Below, piece by piece: positions 1 through 8,987 of a stretch of 64,000 bases of DNA. The notes below the pieces were generated by a model. The model saw only the letters and a list, made by a program, of their open reading frames with translations. It had not been told where the DNA came from and made no database searches. This DNA comes from Terrisporobacter sp. (lineage in GTDB: Bacteria; Bacillota_A; Clostridia; Peptostreptococcales; Peptostreptococcaceae), in contig JARKUZ010000078.1 of assembly GCA_029851945.1 (NCBI GenBank), forward strand, positions 1 to 64,000, in the 5' to 3' direction. Every line of letters begins with the position of its first letter. Position 1 is the stretch's first letter. Both the position numbers and the translations under genes were made by a program.

Positions 1-75
1 TGAACCAAGCCCGCCTTCTCCATCTAAGTAGGATTTAACAACCTTCATTTTAAAGTTAAAATCATATTTAGCCAT
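1..75 (-). CDS. Transposase orfA, N-terminal 25 codons only (IS3/IS150 family)
   Basis: Starts at ATG (75-73) and runs off the window edge. The visible protein begins MAKYDFNFKMKVVKSYLDGE and continues GGLGS, which matches the first helix-turn-helix segment of IS3-family OrfA proteins, the DNA-binding part that recognises the element ends. The catalytic DDE part would be in orfB, outside the window. The assignment rests on this short match plus the IS150-like terminal repeat immediately upstream. Confidence 0.65.
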   Translation of the reverse strand, partial: MAKYDFNFKMKVVKSYLDGEGGLGS

Positions 76-125
76 AAAAACACCCCAATCGTTAGATTTT
101 GGTCCAACAATTGGGGTGCAGTACA
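1..125 (-). mobile_element. Edge of an IS150-type (IS3 family) insertion sequence
   Basis: Read on the minus strand, the window begins inside an element whose outer end is at about position 125. The terminal sequence TGTACTGCACCCCAATTGTT followed by GGACCAAA resembles the IS150-group terminal inverted repeat as I remember it. It is followed after a short leader by the start of an orfA-type transposase. Only one end is present, so target duplication and completeness cannot be judged. The sequence CACCCCAAT near the start codon and its inverted copy near the tip could fold as a hairpin over the transposase ribosome binding site. Confidence 0.7.
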
Positions 126-209
126 AAGTATTTACTTCTTAGGTACTTTTTTAATAAAATATAAGTGAAAATAAAGTATAAATTCTAAATTTTATAATTT
201 ATTATATTA

Positions 210-1148
210 TTATCTCATAATAGTATATGCCATATAAGCTATGTAAATAGCAACTAGTATAATTCCTTGGCTTTTAACAAGAGAGCTGTTCTTTTTCATA
301 AATAAGAATAAAAGAACTGTTATAGCAACCATAAAGATTATGTCAGTCAAAGCTAAGATGCTTATAGTAATAGGAGTTATTGCTGTAGCTAATCCTAAAA
401 CTAATAATATGTTAAATATATTAGAACCTATAACATTACCTATGGCTATCTCAGTTTCACCCTTTTTTATAGCAACTATAGATGTAACAAATTCAGGTAA
501 AGATGTACCAACAGCAACTATAGTTAACCCAACTAAGTTTGCACTCATACCAAAAGAAGTGGCTATGTCTGTTGCAGAATTTACAACCATATCTCCACCA
601 ATTACTATGCCAACTATACCAAGTATACTTAATAATATAGTTTTAATCATAGAAGCATTTTCATTTATTTCTACATCCATTGTTGTAGCAGATTCTTCAG
701 AACTACCTTTTTTAGCTGTCCTTACAGTATCTATTAAGAAGTAAGCAAATACAGCTAGTAATATTAAACCTTCTATTCTTCCAATTTTTAAATCTAAACC
801 AAATAAAAGTAATAATCCACTTACTAATAATAAGAAAGGAGCATCTTTTTTTATAGTACTTTGTTGTACTGGTAATGTAGCAATTATTGATGATACACCA
901 AGAACCATAAGTATATTAAAGAAGTTAGAACCAACAACATTAGCAACACTCATATCATTTTGCCCTGCTAATGAAGAAGTAATACTAACAGCAGCCTCTG
1001 GTGCAGATGTACCCATTGCAACAATTGTAAGACCAATAACCATTGCAGGAACATTAAATCTTCTTGCTATAGAAGCAGCACCTTCTACGAATATATCAGC
1101 GCCTTTTATAAGTAAAAAGAAACCTATAATTAAAATTAAAAATGACAT
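210..1148 (-). CDS. Calcium/sodium antiporter (CaCA family, YrbG-like)
   Basis: A 312-residue inner-membrane exchanger with the two homologous halves typical of the CaCA superfamily. The alpha-1 repeat has GTSAPE (46-51) and GSNFFN (73-78); the alpha-2 repeat has GTSLPE (214-219) and GSNIFN (241-246). These hold the acidic and polar residues that bind Ca2+ and Na+ in the family. The halves are joined by a charged cytoplasmic loop at about 143-168. Length fits YrbG-type proteins. The start ATG has a GGAGG site upstream. Monocistronic; ion specificity is inferred from the family. Confidence 0.93.
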   Translation of the reverse strand: MSFLILIIGFFLLIKGADIFVEGAASIARRFNVPAMVIGLTIVAMGTSAPEAAVSITSSLAGQNDMSVANVVGSNFFNILMVLGVSSIIATLPVQQSTIKKDAPFLLLVSGLLLLFGLDLKIGRIEGLILLAVFAYFLIDTVRTAKKGSSEESATTMDVEINENASMIKTILLSILGIVGIVIGGDMVVNSATDIATSFGMSANLVGLTIVAVGTSLPEFVTSIVAIKKGETEIAIGNVIGSNIFNILLVLGLATAITPITISILALTDIIFMVAITVLLFLFMKKNSSLVKSQGIILVAIYIAYMAYTIMR

Positions 1149-1279
1149 ATTTATACCTCCGTATCTATGAATATAATTTTACTGATATTATAGGATACCA
1201 CAAATGATCAATATTTACAAAGAATTTAATGGAAATTAATATTAAATTGATAACTATATAATTCACTACTTATGTTTTA

Positions 1280-2713
1280 TTATGACATAAATTTTTTCTT
1301 AAATAATCTATATATAGCTATTAAAAAAGCTATAAAGCAAAGTAAGAAGGAAACACTAAAAGCTACATGCAATCCATATAAAAATAAATCATCTCTTCCT
1401 TCGATATAGCTAGTTACTTTATATCCAGCCTTATAGCTCATAGAATTATATAATATAGTAGTAGATAAAGAAAGTCCAATAACCATACCTAAATTTCTAG
1501 CTAAAGAATTTATACTACCAGCAATACCTAAATGATTTGGTGCAACTGATGACATTATTATTGAATTATTAGGTGATTGAAAAAGTGCAACTCCTGTACC
1601 TGTTAAAAGAGCAAGTACTACTAAATATGGAATTGGAGTATTTATACCTATAAATATAAATAAAAGTTGAGAAATACATACAACTAAAAGACCTATAAAA
1701 GTTAAACCTTCAGAACCAAATTTATCAGATAAAGTACCACTAATAGGTGCAACAAAAACCATTGCAATTGGAACACACATAAGTATAAATCCAGATAATA
1801 GAGAAGATAATTTTAAAGTGTCTTGTAGATAAAAAGGTATCAACGTATTCATAAATAAGTTTGATGAAAATATAAGTAATGCACAAAGTAAACCTAACGA
1901 AAATGATTTACTATTAAATATAGTCATATCTATCAAAGGATCTTTTGATTTTTTTTCTCTAAATATAAATCCAATCAGAGTTAAAACGAATAAAATAAAT
2001 AATCCAATCACAAGAGGAGCTCTAAAACCTGTAACTTGCCCAATGAATATTCCCATAAATAATGAGATTATACTTATATCAAACAGTATAAATCCTAAAA
2101 AATCTAAATTTAAAGGAATATCTTTCTTTTTTGATTTTGGAAAAACAAAGTATCCAAGTATAATAGCAAATAAACCAATAGGTATGTTAATCAAAAATAT
2201 ATAATGCCAAGACAATCTTTGAATGATAATTCCTCCTATTCCAGGACCTGCAATACTTCCAAGAGAAACAAAACTTCCTAATATACCTAAACTTTTACCT
2301 CTCATTTCTTTAGGGAAATTCTCTGTTATTATTCCATAATTTGTAGCCATAGTCATACTAGCACCAAGTGCTTGAACGATTCTTGATATTAGAAGTATTT
2401 CAAGGGAAGGACTTATTCCACAAAATAATGATCCTATTACAAATATAACTGTACCAATTTTAAATACTTTCACTTTTCCTATGGAATCACTAATTTTGCC
2501 CCAAAAAATCAATAAACAACAGATAGTAATCATATATACAGATACTATCCATTCAGCATCACTCATTTCAATAGATAAACTTTTAGACATAGTCGGCATA
2601 GCTATATTTACAATACTAGCATCTAAAGTAGACATAAATGTAAATAAACATGTGGCAATTAAAATAAGCCATATATTTTTATGATAATCTGTATTTTCAT
2701 TAGTTTGTGACAT
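1280..2713 (-). CDS. MFS drug efflux transporter, DHA2 (14-TM, EmrB/QacA-like)
   Basis: A 477-residue major facilitator protein. The N-terminus has the DHA2 signature (TFMSTLDASIVNIAMPTM), followed by a motif-A-like loop (GKISDSIGKVKVF) and a motif-C-like GPGIGG stretch. Hydrophobic segments are enough for 14 helices, as in EmrB and QacA, which use proton motive force to export toxic cations and drugs. A strong AAAGGAG site precedes the ATG. It lies alone between the exchanger and a YdcF-like gene on the same strand. Substrate cannot be told from the sequence. Confidence 0.9.
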   Translation of the reverse strand: MSQTNENTDYHKNIWLILIATCLFTFMSTLDASIVNIAMPTMSKSLSIEMSDAEWIVSVYMITICCLLIFWGKISDSIGKVKVFKIGTVIFVIGSLFCGISPSLEILLISRIVQALGASMTMATNYGIITENFPKEMRGKSLGILGSFVSLGSIAGPGIGGIIIQRLSWHYIFLINIPIGLFAIILGYFVFPKSKKKDIPLNLDFLGFILFDISIISLFMGIFIGQVTGFRAPLVIGLFILFVLTLIGFIFREKKSKDPLIDMTIFNSKSFSLGLLCALLIFSSNLFMNTLIPFYLQDTLKLSSLLSGFILMCVPIAMVFVAPISGTLSDKFGSEGLTFIGLLVVCISQLLFIFIGINTPIPYLVVLALLTGTGVALFQSPNNSIIMSSVAPNHLGIAGSINSLARNLGMVIGLSLSTTILYNSMSYKAGYKVTSYIEGRDDLFLYGLHVAFSVSFLLCFIAFLIAIYRLFKKKFMS

Positions 2714-2809
2714 TTTATCTCTCCTTTAATTAGTTTTCATATTACAAAACTTCATAATTATTATCTCCAAAATTATGAAAAACATAGTAAAATGAGAGAA
2801 GAGAATTTT

Positions 2810-3460
2810 TTATTTACACAGATGACTTGTAAAACCTAGATTAATGAGATTATTATAAGCAACCCATACTTTTTCGGGAATTTCTTGTTTAATTTGAAAT
2901 CCATTCTTACCATATAAATCAATTCGCTGTAAATCACCAACCATAATACTTATAAATTCATCTTTAGAAATTTCTCCGTTAGAATAAAAATCACAATATT
3001 CTTCATAAGTATGCTGTGGAGAAGTAATAACAAAATCAATTTCAGACCATTGTTTTTTTAGAGTGGCAAAAGTTCTTCTTTCTCTATAAGGTTTATCAAC
3101 TATTATAAAAGAAGAGGGATTAATATTTAATTTATTTAGAATTTCTTTAGTTTTACTTATATTTTCTCCTGTATTTGTAGCCTTGTTTTCTATGATGATT
3201 TTATTTTTAGGAACACCCATATCTATTGAAATTTCAGCAAATTTATCAGCTTCAGTCATGTTCCATAAATTTTTAGTAATTCTACCAAATCCACCTGTAA
3301 AAATAATTTTATCACCGTATCCATTTAAGAACAGTTCTGCACATCTTGATGCTACATGTAAATCATGACTACCAAACCCTAATATAACATCAGCCTTATT
3401 AATTTTCTTATCAAGTTTATGATAGCTCCATAAAATTTTTGCATAGTGATCTATATTCAT
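2810..3460 (-). CDS. YdcF/SanA-like DUF218 domain protein
   Basis: A 216-residue protein of the DUF218 family. The nucleotide-binding-like core is visible: GFGSHD (28-33), TGG (55-57), EAD (70-72), then an E-N-x-A-x-N-T-x-E-N motif (91-100). The C-terminal half keeps the DKPYRERRTFAT segment typical of YdcF. No signal peptide or membrane anchor is seen, so it is probably cytoplasmic, unlike SanA. E. coli YdcF binds S-adenosylmethionine, but the reaction of this family is not settled, so no function is assigned. A GGAGG site precedes the start. Confidence 0.85.
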   Translation of the reverse strand: MNIDHYAKILWSYHKLDKKINKADVILGFGSHDLHVASRCAELFLNGYGDKIIFTGGFGRITKNLWNMTEADKFAEISIDMGVPKNKIIIENKATNTGENISKTKEILNKLNINPSSFIIVDKPYRERRTFATLKKQWSEIDFVITSPQHTYEEYCDFYSNGEISKDEFISIMVGDLQRIDLYGKNGFQIKQEIPEKVWVAYNNLINLGFTSHLCK

Positions 3461-3832
3461 AAATCCTCCCAGTAATTAATAGCAATAATAAAGTTTTATT
3501 AAATATTATAACTTAAAAATATATAAGTGTAGATGGTTATAAAGTTGGTTAGGAAAAACAGTAAAAATAAGGGCTTATAGGTAGCTGCATGCAATTAGAT
3601 TATAAAAATGAATATGTAATAGATAGGTATTTCAAATTTGAGTTATCTTTTTATTTCTACAAAATTTTCGCTATGCGAACGTTACCCTTTATGTTATAAT
3701 TATAATACAAATTTTCCTTTATGGTTAAATTTGGTAAAATATGATGGAATTGTAAAAAGAGGAGGGGCTAAATAAGGATAGGGTAATTTTTTAAATATAA
3801 GGGAAATATTAAAAAGGAAAAGGAGATATATT
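3461..3832. other. Intergenic region between divergent ydcF-like and GH20 genes
   Basis: This 372-base stretch holds the two divergent promoters. A short inverted repeat, TTCGC-TAT-GCGAA (about 3668-3680), is followed by an AT-rich block containing TTATAATTATAAT-like -10 candidates. On the minus strand the AGCGAAAATTTTG at this spot resembles the tail of the GC-rich repeat family described at 30056, possibly a worn relic. The GH20 gene has its own AAAAGGAG site just before 3833. No small gene is convincing. Confidence 0.4.
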
Positions 3833-5560
3833 ATGAAATTATTGAAAAAAATATTTTCAGTTATGCTTGCACTTACTATATTTCTGGGGGCAAATCTAGG
3901 TTCAAGTAAAACTATGAAAGTTAGTGCTGCAGAGCGAAGTATGAAAAGTGTTTTCTCGATTGATGCGGGAAGAAAATACTTTTCATTAGATCAATTGAAG
4001 GAAATTGTTGATAAAGCTTACAAAAATGGATATACAGATGTCCAAGTTTTATTAGGAAATGATGCTCTTCGTTTTTTATTAGATGATATGTCATTAGAAG
4101 TAAATGGTCATTCGTATACTAGTCAAGAAGTAAAGGATGCAATTTTAGAAGGAAATAAACATTACTATAATGATCCTAATGGAAACGCTTTAACACAAGC
4201 TGAAATGGATAGTTTAATTGCATATGCAACAGAAAGAAATCTTAAATTAATTCCAGTTATTAATAGCCCAGGTCACATGGATGCAATTTTAGTTGCTATG
4301 GAAAAGTTAGGTATTAAGAATCCACAGTTTAATGGCTCTGAACGTACTGTAGATATAAGTAATAGGGAAGCTATTGACTTTACAAAAGCTTTAATAGGAA
4401 AATATATTAATTATTTCTCTAAGTCTTGTGAAATATTCAATTTTGGTGCTGATGAATACGCTAATGATGTAGATACAGGTGGTTGGGCAAAATTACAAAG
4501 TTCAGGTCTATATTCTGAATTCGTAAAATATGTAAATGATTTAGCTGCTATGATAAAAAAAGCAGGAATGACACCTCAATGTTTCAATGATGGTATTTAT
4601 TATAATAGTACTGACAAATATGGAACATTTGATAAAGATATTATTATTTCATATTGGACTGCTGGATGGTGGGGTTATGATGTAGCTAAACCTCAATATT
4701 TTATAGATAAAGGTCATAAGATACTAAATACAAATGATGGTTGGTATTGGGTTTTAGGTAACATTAATGATGGTATATATCAATATAACAATACTTTAAA
4801 AAATATTGAAAGTAAAGAATTTACAGATGTTCCAGCTGGTAACAATACACCAATCATTGGTAGCATGCAATGTGTATGGTGTGATTTCCCAGAAAAAGAA
4901 CATGATATGGAAAAAATCTTTAACTTGATGGATGCATTTTCTGAAAAACATTCAAAATACTTAATTCGTCCAGCTGATTACTCAAAAGTAGATGAAGCTA
5001 TTGCTAAAATTCCATCAGATTTAAGTGTATATACAGAAGAAACTGTTCAAAAACTTATAGCTGCTAAAGATGATGTTGTAAGAGGAAAAAAAGTGGATGA
5101 ACAAGATGTTGTAGATGGATATGCAAAAGCTATTGAAGATGCAATTAAAGCGTTAGAATACAAAATAGCAGACTACTCAAAAGTAGATGCTGCAATCAAT
5201 AAAGCAGAATCTTTAAATAAGAATGATTACAAAGATTTTTCTAATGTAGATAGTGCAATAAATTCGGTAGTACGAGATCTAAAAATTACAGAACAAGCAA
5301 GAGTTGATGCAATGGCTATTTCAATAGAACAAGCAATTGATAAATTAGAAAAGAAAGATTCGAGTACTCCTAGTACAAAGCCTGTTACACCAAGTAAGCC
5401 AGATGCAGGAAATAACAATAAACCTGGAAATGGAAACGTGGAAACACCAAAGACAGGAGATGAAACAAATTTAACATTATGGATAAGCCTATTAGGAGTA
5501 TCTGGTGTGCTATTTGGATTCCTTGTATGGAAAAGACGTAAAGAAGGACATAGAGCGTAA
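3833..5560 (+). CDS. Secreted cell-wall-anchored family 20 glycoside hydrolase (beta-N-acetylhexosaminidase/lacto-N-biosidase type)
   Basis: A 575-residue surface enzyme. A signal peptide covers about residues 1-32. The GH20 catalytic domain (about 38-375) has the conserved SPGHMDA histidine (H148) and the Asp-Glu pair in NFGADEYAND (D207, E208) used for substrate-assisted cleavage of terminal N-acetylhexosamines. Two FIVAR-like helical repeats follow (about 379-440 and 445-510), then a Pro/Asn/Gly-rich linker, the sorting motif TPKTG (538-542), a hydrophobic helix and a basic tail KRRKEGHRA. It likely trims mucin or other host glycans at the cell surface. The sugar specificity (GlcNAc, GalNAc or lacto-N-biose) cannot be settled here. 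It is alone on its strand, with an AAAAGGAG ribosome site. Confidence 0.92.
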   Translation: MKLLKKIFSVMLALTIFLGANLGSSKTMKVSAAERSMKSVFSIDAGRKYFSLDQLKEIVDKAYKNGYTDVQVLLGNDALRFLLDDMSLEVNGHSYTSQEVKDAILEGNKHYYNDPNGNALTQAEMDSLIAYATERNLKLIPVINSPGHMDAILVAMEKLGIKNPQFNGSERTVDISNREAIDFTKALIGKYINYFSKSCEIFNFGADEYANDVDTGGWAKLQSSGLYSEFVKYVNDLAAMIKKAGMTPQCFNDGIYYNSTDKYGTFDKDIIISYWTAGWWGYDVAKPQYFIDKGHKILNTNDGWYWVLGNINDGIYQYNNTLKNIESKEFTDVPAGNNTPIIGSMQCVWCDFPEKEHDMEKIFNLMDAFSEKHSKYLIRPADYSKVDEAIAKIPSDLSVYTEETVQKLIAAKDDVVRGKKVDEQDVVDGYAKAIEDAIKALEYKIADYSKVDAAINKAESLNKNDYKDFSNVDSAINSVVRDLKITEQARVDAMAISIEQAIDKLEKKDSSTPSTKPVTPSKPDAGNNNKPGNGNVETPKTGDETNLTLWISLLGVSGVLFGFLVWKRRKEGHRA

Positions 5561-5668
5561 TATATAAGGAAATGAAAGGTGGAAGTAACTTAAGTACAAT
5601 ACACCAAAACCTTAAAAGAGAAAATATCTTTATCACAAATTAAATAAATCAAAGTTTTATTACAATTG

Positions 5669-5706
5669 AAAGTAGGTACTAAATAAAACTACTTAGTACC
5701 TACTTT
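5669..5706. terminator. Bidirectional intrinsic terminator between GH20 and nadC
   Basis: A perfect 14-bp stem (5669-5682 with 5693-5706) and a 10-base loop lie between the convergent GH20 and nadC genes. The plus-strand side ends in a short T run (CTTTTAAC) and the minus-strand side in a T run read from the A-rich flank, so it can serve both genes. Confidence 0.75.
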
Positions 5707-5709
5707 TAA

Positions 5710-6549
5710 CTATATATTTCTTAAATTTTTCATACTAAGGTCAAGTATCTTAGCAGAGTGGGTAAGAGCTCCTACAGAAATAAAATCCACTCCAATTTCA
5801 GCAATAGATTTTATATTTTCAAGACATACATTTCCAGAAAACTCAATAATAGCACTATCACCAATCATTTCAACTGCTTTTTTTGCAATATCTAAGTTCA
5901 TATTATCTAACATGATAATATCAGCTTTAGCATGGAGAGCTTCTTTAACCATATCTAAATTTTCAGTTTCCACTTCAATTTTTCTGACAAAAGAAGAGTT
6001 TTCTCTGCAAAGTTTAACTGCATTAGTTATACCACCAGCGGCAGCGATATGATTATCTTTAAGCATTATACCATCAGATAAATTAAATCTATGATTATGT
6101 CCACCACCAACTTTAACAGAGTACTTTTCTAAAATTTTTAAATTTGGAGTAGTCTTTCTAGTATCAAGGAGCTTTGCATTAGTATGTTCTATTTCCTTCA
6201 CATATTTATTAGTCAAAGTGGCAACACCACTCATTCTTTGTAATAAATTTAGAGCAACTCTTTCTCCTTGAAGAATATTTCTTGTATTACCTTTTATTAT
6301 AGCTATTTTATCTTTTGGATAAATTTTATCTCCATCTTGTTTAAAAAAAGTGACTTCAACATTTCCTAATATATGAAATACTCTCTCGAAAACTTGTAAT
6401 CCAGAGATAATACCTTCTTCCTTACAAATTAAATCAACAGTAGAAATACTATTTTCACTTATAACAGAGTTTGTACTTATATCTTCTCCAGGGATGTCTT
6501 CAATAAGAGCATCCTTTATTATTTTATCTACTACTAAAAAATTAATCAT
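5710..6549 (-). CDS. nadC: Nicotinate-nucleotide pyrophosphorylase (carboxylating), quinolinate phosphoribosyltransferase
   Basis: A 279-residue enzyme that joins quinolinate and phosphoribosyl pyrophosphate to give nicotinate mononucleotide, the third step of de novo NAD synthesis. Conserved QPRTase elements are present: LLDTRKTTPNLK, VGGGHNHRFNLSDGIMLKDNH, and the C-terminal barrel strands ending in EFSGN and DFISVGALTHS. I chose the ATG at 6549 over the in-frame TTG at 6552, since it overlaps the end of nadB by only 8 bases and has a GGTGGAG site inside nadB. Third gene of the nadA-nadB-nadC operon; translational coupling is likely. Confidence 0.96.
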   Translation of the reverse strand: MINFLVVDKIIKDALIEDIPGEDISTNSVISENSISTVDLICKEEGIISGLQVFERVFHILGNVEVTFFKQDGDKIYPKDKIAIIKGNTRNILQGERVALNLLQRMSGVATLTNKYVKEIEHTNAKLLDTRKTTPNLKILEKYSVKVGGGHNHRFNLSDGIMLKDNHIAAAGGITNAVKLCRENSSFVRKIEVETENLDMVKEALHAKADIIMLDNMNLDIAKKAVEMIGDSAIIEFSGNVCLENIKSIAEIGVDFISVGALTHSAKILDLSMKNLRNI

Positions 6550-7834
6550 CAATTACTCCACCCTTTTCTCTAATAGCTTGTATAACTAAGCATCTGTTAT
6601 TTTCTTCAATTTCTTCTCTAGATTTGTAAATTTCATCTATATCAATTTTACTAAGATTTAAATTATCAATCTTATTGTTAATTACATTAGCGGCTCTCTT
6701 AGAAAATACAAGACCTTCAAGTAAAGAGTTACTAGCAAGTCTATTGGCACCATGAATTCCAGTGCAAGCTGTTTCTCCCACAGCATATAAATTTTCCATA
6801 GAAGTCTCACTATTTAAGTTAACTTTTATTCCACCCATAAAATAGTGCTGAGCAGGAGATACTTTTATAGGTTTTTTAGTAATATCAGTACCTTTTTCCA
6901 AACACTTATTATATATAGTAGAGAATCTATTTTTTAAATAATCACTATCTAAAAAGCTTACATCCAGATAAACATACTTAGAATTTGTTTTTTTCATTTC
7001 TTTAAAAATAGCCTTAGAAACAACATCTCTAGGCAGAAGTTCATCTATAAATCTTTCTCCATTAATATTATAAAGCTTTCCTCCTTCACCCCTTACAGAT
7101 TCAGAAATTAAAAATCTTCTCTCATCATCAGATTCATCATAAAAAGCTGTTGGATGAATTTGAATATAATTTATATCTTTAAGTTCTATATTATGTCTAA
7201 GGGCTACAGCAAGACCATCACCTCTTAAAATTCTTTGGCTAGTAGAGTTTTTATATAAACCACCAATGCCACCACATGCGAGAATCACGCATTTAGCGAA
7301 AACATTAATTTGTTCATCATCCTTTAATAAAATTCCACCTATACAGTTATTATTTTTTTCTATTATATCAACAAGAAAGGTATCTTCAGATATTCTAATG
7401 TTATCTCGAGATACAGCATTTTTTATAAGTATTTTAGCTACATTTTCACCAGTATTATCTTGAGTATGAACTATTCTATTTACGCAATGAGCCCCTTCTT
7501 TTGTATAATCCCAATTTCCATCTTCATCTTTATCAATATCAAGGCCTAAGCTAACTAAATAATCAACATTCTCAATAGATTCTCTAGTTAATACTTTTAC
7601 TGCTTGCAAGTCATTTTTATATTGACCAGCTTTTAATGTATCTTCTAGGAAAAAAGGAATATCATCTTTATTTCTAGCAACAGAAATACCACCTTGTGCT
7701 AAATATGTATTTGTACAATCTAATTTGTCTTTTGAAACCACCATAATGTCCAAGTCATTACGAAGATTCAAAGCACAATATAATCCTGCAACTCCAGATC
7801 CAACAATTAAAACATCAACATAATTATTTTTCAC
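6542..7834 (-). CDS. nadB: L-aspartate oxidase
   Basis: A 430-residue flavoprotein that oxidises L-aspartate to iminoaspartate for quinolinate synthesis; in anaerobes fumarate serves as electron acceptor. The FAD-binding start VGSGVAGLYCALNL (11-24), LAQGGISV, the HTQDNTGENV segment and GIHGANRLASNSLLEGLVF are all conserved in NadB. It is about 100 residues shorter than E. coli NadB and lacks most of the C-terminal helical domain, as in other clostridial homologues. The start is GTG, overlapping the end of nadA by 11 bases, with GGGGAG upstream. Confidence 0.95.
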   Translation of the reverse strand: MKNNYVDVLIVGSGVAGLYCALNLRNDLDIMVVSKDKLDCTNTYLAQGGISVARNKDDIPFFLEDTLKAGQYKNDLQAVKVLTRESIENVDYLVSLGLDIDKDEDGNWDYTKEGAHCVNRIVHTQDNTGENVAKILIKNAVSRDNIRISEDTFLVDIIEKNNNCIGGILLKDDEQINVFAKCVILACGGIGGLYKNSTSQRILRGDGLAVALRHNIELKDINYIQIHPTAFYDESDDERRFLISESVRGEGGKLYNINGERFIDELLPRDVVSKAIFKEMKKTNSKYVYLDVSFLDSDYLKNRFSTIYNKCLEKGTDITKKPIKVSPAQHYFMGGIKVNLNSETSMENLYAVGETACTGIHGANRLASNSLLEGLVFSKRAANVINNKIDNLNLSKIDIDEIYKSREEIEENNRCLVIQAIREKGGVIDD

Positions 7835-8750
7835 AAAGAACCATCTCCCCTAATTTATGCATATTTTCTAGAGATGTCAAAGCTTTCTTTGATATTTCCT
7901 CATCTAGAATAACCTCATCAATTTTTCCACATAAAGCATCATAGACATTTTCTAAAGTAGTTTTTTTCATATTAGGACAAAGTATTTTTTCTGGGAAGTA
8001 GAATTTTTTATTAGGATTTCTTTTTTCTAATTCATATAAAATACCTTCTTCAGTACAGATTATAAACTCATCATCTTCACATTTAGTAGCATAGTTAATA
8101 ATTCCGCTTGTACTTCCTATGTAATCACTTAAATCTCTTACTTCCTTGTTGCATTCAGGATGAGTTAAAACTTTTACAGTAGGATGTTTTTCTTTAGCTT
8201 TAAGTATATCTTCAGTTGTTATTCTTTCGTGAGTAGGGCAGAAACCTTGCCAGAAAATAAATTCTTTATCAGGGAAGAACTCAGCTATATAGCTACCTAA
8301 GTTTCTATCTGGTAAAAATAATATTTGTTTATTAGGTACATTTTTTAAAATATCTAATGCACTAGATGATGTAACTGAAACATCACAAAGAGCCTTAACT
8401 TCGTAAGATGAATTTATATAACATACTTTAAAAGCATCTGGATATTCTTTTATCATTTCTTCTAAATCAGGAGCTGTTGCCATATCAGCCATTGGACACC
8501 CAGCACTAGTAGAAGGTAAGATTACTGTTTTTTCAGGTGATAAAATTTTAGCACTTTCCCCCATAAATTTTACTCCGCAGAATATAATTAATTCTTCTTC
8601 ACAATCACGAGCTATTTTACTTAAATAATAAGAGTCACCAATATAATCTGCTATTGCTTGAATTTCAGCAGGTTGATATAAGTGAGCTAAGATAATAGCA
8701 TTTTTTTCTTTTTTTAATTTTAATATATCTTCAGATAAATTTTTCCTCAT
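7824..8750 (-). CDS. nadA: Quinolinate synthase (4Fe-4S)
   Basis: A 308-residue enzyme that condenses iminoaspartate with dihydroxyacetone phosphate to quinolinate, using an oxygen-sensitive [4Fe-4S] cluster. The three cluster cysteines are in IIFCGVKFMGESA, WQGFCPTHERI and KILCPNMKKT, with the GCPMADMA and HPECNKEV motifs. First gene of the operon; its start lies 20 bases downstream of a perfect palindrome that overlaps the promoter, so it is very probably under NiaR control. Confidence 0.96.
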   Translation of the reverse strand: MRKNLSEDILKLKKEKNAIILAHLYQPAEIQAIADYIGDSYYLSKIARDCEEELIIFCGVKFMGESAKILSPEKTVILPSTSAGCPMADMATAPDLEEMIKEYPDAFKVCYINSSYEVKALCDVSVTSSSALDILKNVPNKQILFLPDRNLGSYIAEFFPDKEFIFWQGFCPTHERITTEDILKAKEKHPTVKVLTHPECNKEVRDLSDYIGSTSGIINYATKCEDDEFIICTEEGILYELEKRNPNKKFYFPEKILCPNMKKTTLENVYDALCGKIDEVILDEEISKKALTSLENMHKLGEMVLCEK

Positions 8751-8770
8751 AGATTACACCCTTTTCTAAC

Positions 8771-8810
8771 TAATGAATTTACAAGTGTATATACACTTGT
8801 AAATTCATTA
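8771..8810. promoter_or_regulatory. Perfect 40-bp palindrome, probable NiaR operator of nadABC
   Basis: Positions 8771-8790 are the exact reverse complement of 8791-8810, with no spacer and no mismatch. The core ACAAGTGTATATACACTTGT resembles the ACAGGTGT-type half-sites known for the NiaR (YrxA) niacin-responsive repressor, whose gene is next door. The palindrome overlaps the nad -10 box and covers the expected transcription start, a position where repressor binding would block initiation. The link to NiaR is inferred from motif and neighbourhood. Confidence 0.8.
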
Positions 8811-8835
8811 TATCACCATGATAATTGGTACACAA
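8807..8835 (-). promoter_or_regulatory. Sigma-A-type promoter of nadABC
   Basis: On the minus strand a -35 box TTGTGT (8835-8830) and a -10 box TATAAT (8812-8807) are separated by exactly 17 bases. Transcription would start inside the 40-bp palindrome and reach nadA after a short leader. Confidence 0.65.
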
Positions 8836-8987
8836 CTACAAAACTACTTAGTTAAAAACTTAATTAAGTTACAAACTTTAGTGAATTATTGAAAGATTAA
8901 GTAAAAAATAACGTATTGATTTATGAATAATTTATATATAGAATAATAAAAAGATGGGATAATAATTACTTGTAAAGAAGGTGTATT

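Noticed and set aside
340..744. 134-codon plus-strand ORF
   Set aside because: It is antisense to the well-supported Ca2+/Na+ exchanger and has no ribosome site or recognisable domain.
5385..5636. Minus-strand ORF of 83 codons at the end of the GH20 gene
   Set aside because: Antisense shadow of the GH20 linker and anchor; hydrophobic composition comes from the opposite strand of AT-rich coding DNA.
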